Below are positions 4,676-7,761 of a stretch of 7,761 nt of DNA, one piece after another. Position 1 is the stretch's first letter. Every line of letters begins with the position of its first letter. A program made the position numbers and the translations under genes. Under the pieces are notes generated by a model. It had not been told where the DNA came from, did not search any database, and saw nothing but the letters and a program-made list of their open reading frames with translations. The stretch is from an uncultured Dorea sp. (GTDB taxonomy: Bacteria; Bacillota; Clostridia; Lachnospirales; Lachnospiraceae), in assembly GCA_910579925.1 (NCBI GenBank), contig CAJTVY010000079.1, positions 1-7,761 on the forward strand, read 5' to 3'.

Positions 4676-6127
4676 TCACTTCCTATTGATTTTAGTTCTG
4701 ATCTGTTGAATCAGAACGATAGCAACTTCATTCTTCATAAGTAACTGAATAATAAAATATAATACCACGCTTCCAGATATCGAAATACAAATCTCTAGCT
4801 GATAATCTGAGACGACCTGCTTTATGGCAGTCACAAAAACCGCAATTACTACAGTCCCCGTAAGAGCCGGAATTGCGGTCCTGAACATTTTAAGTTTAAA
4901 TTCAAAGCGCTTCTTTGCATCCCAGACCTGGACAGAACAGACGATTAGTTCCGAAATTAATGTAGTAACGGCAGCCCCTATTATACCAAAAGCGGGAATC
5001 ATAATGAAGTTCAGTAATATATTGGCCGCGGCGCCGAGAACTGACGATCTTAAAATAATACGATCTCTTTTATAAGGAAGCAGAATCGTTCCATTACAGA
5101 ACATTGCAATACAGGAAAATAAAATAGCTGCCGCTAAAATGATTAATGCAGGAAACGCTTCTAGATATTCCTCATTTGAAATAATCAGCAAAAGATTCTC
5201 TCCTTCTAAAATTACGCCAATAATCAAAGGAAAAACAATTGTAATCAGCACATTTATGACAAAGGATGTTACTAAGATATACTGTTTCTTCAGATTATGA
5301 TTGACATAATAGGTTAATCTGGGTAATACTGCATTCAGAATAACACTTAATACAAGTTTTATAGCTGTATAGATTTTGACTGCGCCACTGTATATTCCAA
5401 CATCATCTAATGTACACATAAAACCAAGCATTGTAATATCCGAATTAACATAAATAGTAGTGGCAATGCTGTTTAAAAATAAGACTAACGCTGGTTTCAA
5501 GTAATGAAATGCCTCTTTATCAAAGGAACATTTCAGCTTTACATACTTTTTAGAATATAGAAACCCTGCAATATTCGCTCCATATGCAGCGAATACCAGC
5601 ACCCCCGCATATATGTACATATCCTGTGAATGATGCACAAAAAGAAACAGAATACAGATAGATACGATCTGGCAGAACAACGTTCGCTTAGTAATATATT
5701 CAAAATCTTCAAACGCATAAAACACCCACTCTACACCGATCACAGATAATGGAATCTGCACAGCAGCAATAAGCATCAGAGGCCATTGCCTTAGCATCCC
5801 TGGTATAAGCAGCGTCAAAACACCCAGTAATATCGTAGAGATACATGCTGAAATAACATTCAGACTAAAAACGCTGTTTGCAAATTCTGAAATCTTTGCC
5901 GGATTGTCTCTGATTGCAGCAGCGTTTCTCGTAGCAAGACTTTGAATACCCAGTCCGGCAAACAGTATAAAATAATTGGAAACAGAACGTGTAAATTCAA
6001 CATTACCAAGAACACTTGTGCCTAATATGTTCGATGCATACTTAAGCGTCACAAGCGGAAAAGCTATTGTCAGAAAGGATTTCATTCCTGAATATATTGA
6101 ATTTTTAACTAAAGATTTTCGTTCCAT
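4676..6127 (-). CDS. Wzx-type polysaccharide flippase (MOP superfamily)
   Basis: An integral membrane protein that probably flips an undecaprenyl-linked oligosaccharide repeat across the cytoplasmic membrane. The 483 residues are almost entirely hydrophobic segments with short polar loops, consistent with 12-14 helices. Family-like features are LFAGLGIQSLATRNAAAIRD near 55-74, DITMLGFMCTLDDVGIYSGAVKIY (230-253), and LLNFIMIPAFGIIGAAVTTLISE (371-393), a conserved block of PF01943/PF13440 transporters. It sits between pseH and pseG with gaps of 6 and 4 nt, which suggests that its cargo contains the nonulosonic acid. The ribosome site is weak: AGGAAAG lies rather far upstream, inside the end of the pseH-like gene. 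Base composition differs from its neighbours: rows starting at 5401 and 5641 have 17 and 20 G/C in 60, against 35 and 40 in tyrS rows 2521 and 2881. The specific substrate is unknown. Confidence 0.88.
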   Translation of the reverse strand: MERKSLVKNSIYSGMKSFLTIAFPLVTLKYASNILGTSVLGNVEFTRSVSNYFILFAGLGIQSLATRNAAAIRDNPAKISEFANSVFSLNVISACISTILLGVLTLLIPGMLRQWPLMLIAAVQIPLSVIGVEWVFYAFEDFEYITKRTLFCQIVSICILFLFVHHSQDMYIYAGVLVFAAYGANIAGFLYSKKYVKLKCSFDKEAFHYLKPALVLFLNSIATTIYVNSDITMLGFMCTLDDVGIYSGAVKIYTAIKLVLSVILNAVLPRLTYYVNHNLKKQYILVTSFVINVLITIVFPLIIGVILEGENLLLIISNEEYLEAFPALIILAAAILFSCIAMFCNGTILLPYKRDRIILRSSVLGAAANILLNFIMIPAFGIIGAAVTTLISELIVCSVQVWDAKKRFEFKLKMFRTAIPALTGTVVIAVFVTAIKQVVSDYQLEICISISGSVVLYFIIQLLMKNEVAIVLIQQIRTKINRK

Positions 6128-6133
6128 CTATCT

Positions 6134-6625
6134 CTATGCTTTCCTCTTATAATGTATAAAATTTCCCTTCTGGGAATGTTTTCTGAATCCGATCTTTTCA
6201 GCAAAATGCTGCGAATCCGTATTTTCCACATGAACATCTGCAATAATATCAACGACTCTCCATTCCGTTCTGCAGAACTCAATCATCCTTTCAACCGCTT
6301 CTCTGGCATATCCTTTTTTATAATAAGAAGGACTTAACATATAGCTGACCTCAGCCTCTTTAGCCCCGCTTCTTTCTCTTTTTACGCCAAATATTCCGAT
6401 ACTAATACCTTTAGAATTGACTGCAATCCAGTCAATTCGATGATGATCCTTTCTGTAACTGTTCCGATACCACTCCAGATGCTCCGCTGCCGTGAGCTTA
6501 CGAGGCTTAAGAAAATACCTGTATATCTCTGGATTTGATCTGAGTTCGGCTATATACTCAGCATCATCCTCTTCAATACCACGCAGCAGCAGTCTTTCCG
6601 TCTTCAATACAGGCGCTGATTTCAT
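6134..6625 (-). CDS. pseH: GNAT N-acetyltransferase, PseH-like (nucleotide-sugar 4-N-acetylation)
   Basis: In the pseudaminic acid pathway PseH acetylates the 4-amino group of UDP-4-amino-4,6-dideoxy-AltNAc using acetyl-CoA. The 163-residue product is a single GNAT domain of the RimJ/RimL (Acetyltransf_3) type. It shows LKTERLLLRGIEEDDAEYIAEL at the N-terminus and LRSNPEIYRYFLKPRKLTAAEH (28-49), which resembles the start of known PseH proteins. The acetyl-CoA loop is YYKKGYAREAVERMI (101-115), and the C-terminal VENTDSQHFAEKIGF (133-147) is typical. The start has GAGGAG 7 nt upstream, overlapping the pseI stop codon, and the gap to pseI is 4 nt. GNAT folds alone do not reveal substrate. The PseH role rests mainly on position between pseI and the flippase and pseG; a ribosomal-protein or other amino-sugar acetyltransferase is possible but less likely. 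Confidence 0.7.
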   Translation of the reverse strand: MKSAPVLKTERLLLRGIEEDDAEYIAELRSNPEIYRYFLKPRKLTAAEHLEWYRNSYRKDHHRIDWIAVNSKGISIGIFGVKRERSGAKEAEVSYMLSPSYYKKGYAREAVERMIEFCRTEWRVVDIIADVHVENTDSQHFAEKIGFRKHSQKGNFIHYKRKA

Positions 6626-6629
6626 TCTA

Positions 6630-7682
6630 TCACTCCTCAGTTTTCAAAAGGCTTTCTTTAAATTCCCACGTGACCGGTTCGCCCCGCTTTATGGGTCTTC
6701 CTGCTTTCTTTCCCAACATATCCTTCAGATTCTTTGGGGCAATGCCATAACCAGGTCTGATACTTCTGACATTCTCAACCGTAATTTCATCGCCGGCTTC
6801 AATGTCTTTCACCGCAAAAAGGCTTCTTCTAAATACGGTTGACGACTTCTCTTTCTGAGACAGAGAATAATCCGGACCTTTAGCGATCAATCTGGCGTTA
6901 CGGGTATCTTGTACCATCTCTGAAAACGTCTCCATAGTCATACTGAACGCACTGTCCGCACTGCTGACGCCAGCAATCCTTACATGCTTTTCGATTACCT
7001 GAGCGCCTAGCGATACCGCTACAACAGCGCCAATACTACCGAAACTGTGATCAGAGAGGCCTACATGAACACCGAATCGTTTTCGCATATCCGGGATGTT
7101 TCCTAAATGCATGTCTTCCCAGTCTGCAGGATATTCGCTGCAGCACTTAAGAAGCACGATCTGATCATTCCCGACACGCAGACAGGCATCTATCGCTTCC
7201 TGGATCTCTCCAAGACTTGCCATCCCGCAGGACATAAGTATTGGTTTTCCTTTTGATGCAGCATATTCGATCAGCATAACGTCGTTCAGTTCAAAACTGG
7301 CAATCTTATACGCTTCTGCGCCAAGCGTGTCAAGGAAATCAACAGCCTCTTTATCAAATGGCGTAGAAAGAAAATCTATTCCGCACTTATCGCATTCTTC
7401 CATAATTGCTTTATGCCATTCATATGGAGTTCCCGCATCCTGGTATAAATGATATAACTGATATCCATCCCACAGGCCGCCATGAATCTTAAAATAGTCA
7501 TTATCACAGTCAATCGTAAGGGAGTCCGCCGTATATGTCTGAATTTTTACACAGTCTGCTCCAGCCGCAGAAGCTTCCCTGACGATCTGAAGCGCATTCT
7601 TAAGGCTTCCCCCGTGATTAGCGCTCATTTCAGCAATAATGTATACACCGCCTCGATTGATTTTGTCAAATATATGAAACAT
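6630..7682 (-). CDS. pseI: Pseudaminic acid synthase (PseI, NeuB family)
   Basis: PseI condenses 6-deoxy-AltdiNAc with phosphoenolpyruvate to give pseudaminic acid. The 350-residue product has a NeuB TIM barrel (about 10-265) and a C-terminal SAF/antifreeze-like domain (about 284-345). Motifs typical of PseI rather than sialic acid synthases are visible: AEMSANHGGS (17-26), KIQTYTADSLT (46-56), GGLWDGYQLYHLY (68-80) and TPYEWH (85-90). The metal-binding histidines are expected at H212 (GLSDHSFG) and H233 (VIEKHV). The SAF part shows FRRSLFA and RPGYGIAPK. The ATG at 7680-7682 was chosen because GGAG lies 8 nt upstream and the barrel starts soon after. An in-frame ATG at 7745 would add 21 unrelated residues and has no spaced ribosome site. 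The stop overlaps the pseH ribosome site. The related synthase for legionaminic acid (LegI/NeuB) is the alternative. Confidence 0.9.
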   Translation of the reverse strand: MFHIFDKINRGGVYIIAEMSANHGGSLKNALQIVREASAAGADCVKIQTYTADSLTIDCDNDYFKIHGGLWDGYQLYHLYQDAGTPYEWHKAIMEECDKCGIDFLSTPFDKEAVDFLDTLGAEAYKIASFELNDVMLIEYAASKGKPILMSCGMASLGEIQEAIDACLRVGNDQIVLLKCCSEYPADWEDMHLGNIPDMRKRFGVHVGLSDHSFGSIGAVVAVSLGAQVIEKHVRIAGVSSADSAFSMTMETFSEMVQDTRNARLIAKGPDYSLSQKEKSSTVFRRSLFAVKDIEAGDEITVENVRSIRPGYGIAPKNLKDMLGKKAGRPIKRGEPVTWEFKESLLKTEE

Positions 7683-7690
7683 TTCTCTTT

Positions 7691-7694
7691 CTCC
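7691..7694 (-). promoter_or_regulatory. Shine-Dalgarno site deciding the pseI start
   Basis: GGAG followed by an A/G-rich run, 8 nt before the ATG at 7680-7682. The competing ATG at 7743-7745 is preceded directly by AAGG with no spacing, so it is the poorer start. Confidence 0.7.
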
Positions 7695-7707
7695 ATCAAA
7701 TGTAAAA

Positions 7708-7761
7708 TCACAGTAAATCTTTCCGTCTCCAGTTTCCGTTGACATCCTTAACCAGCAGTTC
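7708..7761 (-). CDS. 3' end of an unidentified upstream gene (partial)
   Basis: Reading from the window edge, one frame gives ELLVKDVNGNWRRKDLL followed by TGA at 7708-7710. The stop lies 25 nt before the pseI ATG, and the pseI ribosome site falls in between, which is the normal operon arrangement. Seventeen residues are too few to identify the gene. Pathway logic would allow pseB, pseC, pseF or a glycan-assembly gene. The frame of pseI is also open to the window edge here, so this call is moderate. Confidence 0.5.
   Translation of the reverse strand, partial: ELLVKDVNGNWRRKDLL

Overview
The window looks like a chromosomal segment of a Gram-positive Clostridia member, probably Lachnospiraceae. 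The grounds are strong AGGAGG-type ribosome binding sites, consensus sigma-A promoters (TTGACA-N17-TATAAT), a T-box leader on tyrS, and the style of the L13, S9 and TyrRS proteins. This placement is an inference from sequence style, not from a database match. Every gene supported here lies on the minus strand, so transcription runs from the high-coordinate end to the low-coordinate end.

Layout in transcription order. (1) 7761-3646 is the end of a nucleotide-sugar and surface-glycan operon. It holds the last 17 codons of an unidentified gene, then pseI (pseudaminic acid synthase), a pseH-like GNAT acetyltransferase, a Wzx-type flippase and pseG (nucleotide-sugar hydrolase). The gaps are only 25, 4, 6 and 4 nt, so this is one transcription unit. 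PseH, PseG and PseI are the last three sugar-building steps before CMP activation. The flippase suggests that the finished sugar enters a lipid-linked glycan exported to the cell surface. pseB, pseC and pseF are not in the window and would be expected upstream. (2) 3645-3143 is a non-coding stretch of about 500 nt. It holds the tyrS promoter, a tyrosine T-box riboswitch with its intrinsic terminator, and an extra leader of 140 nt containing a 13-bp inverted repeat that shares the terminator U-tract. (3) tyrS (tyrosyl-tRNA synthetase) is followed 19 nt later by a membrane-anchored M15-family (VanY/DacY-like) peptidase with a TTG start. (4) 1019-1 holds a perfect sigma-A promoter, a structured leader that is a candidate L13 autoregulatory leader, rplM (L13), and rpsI (S9, cut by the window edge one residue before its end).

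No terminator is visible after pseG or after the peptidase gene. In both places the next promoter begins within about 20 nt of the stop codon. The T-box terminator may therefore also act as the distal terminator of the glycan operon. The flippase gene is clearly more AT-rich than the housekeeping genes, as is common for exchanged glycan loci.

I see no clearly undescribed system. The points most worth a second look are the U-tract-sharing hairpin behind the T-box, the GC palindrome inside the rplM promoter spacer, the start of the peptidase gene, and the nature of the glycan made by the pse operon.
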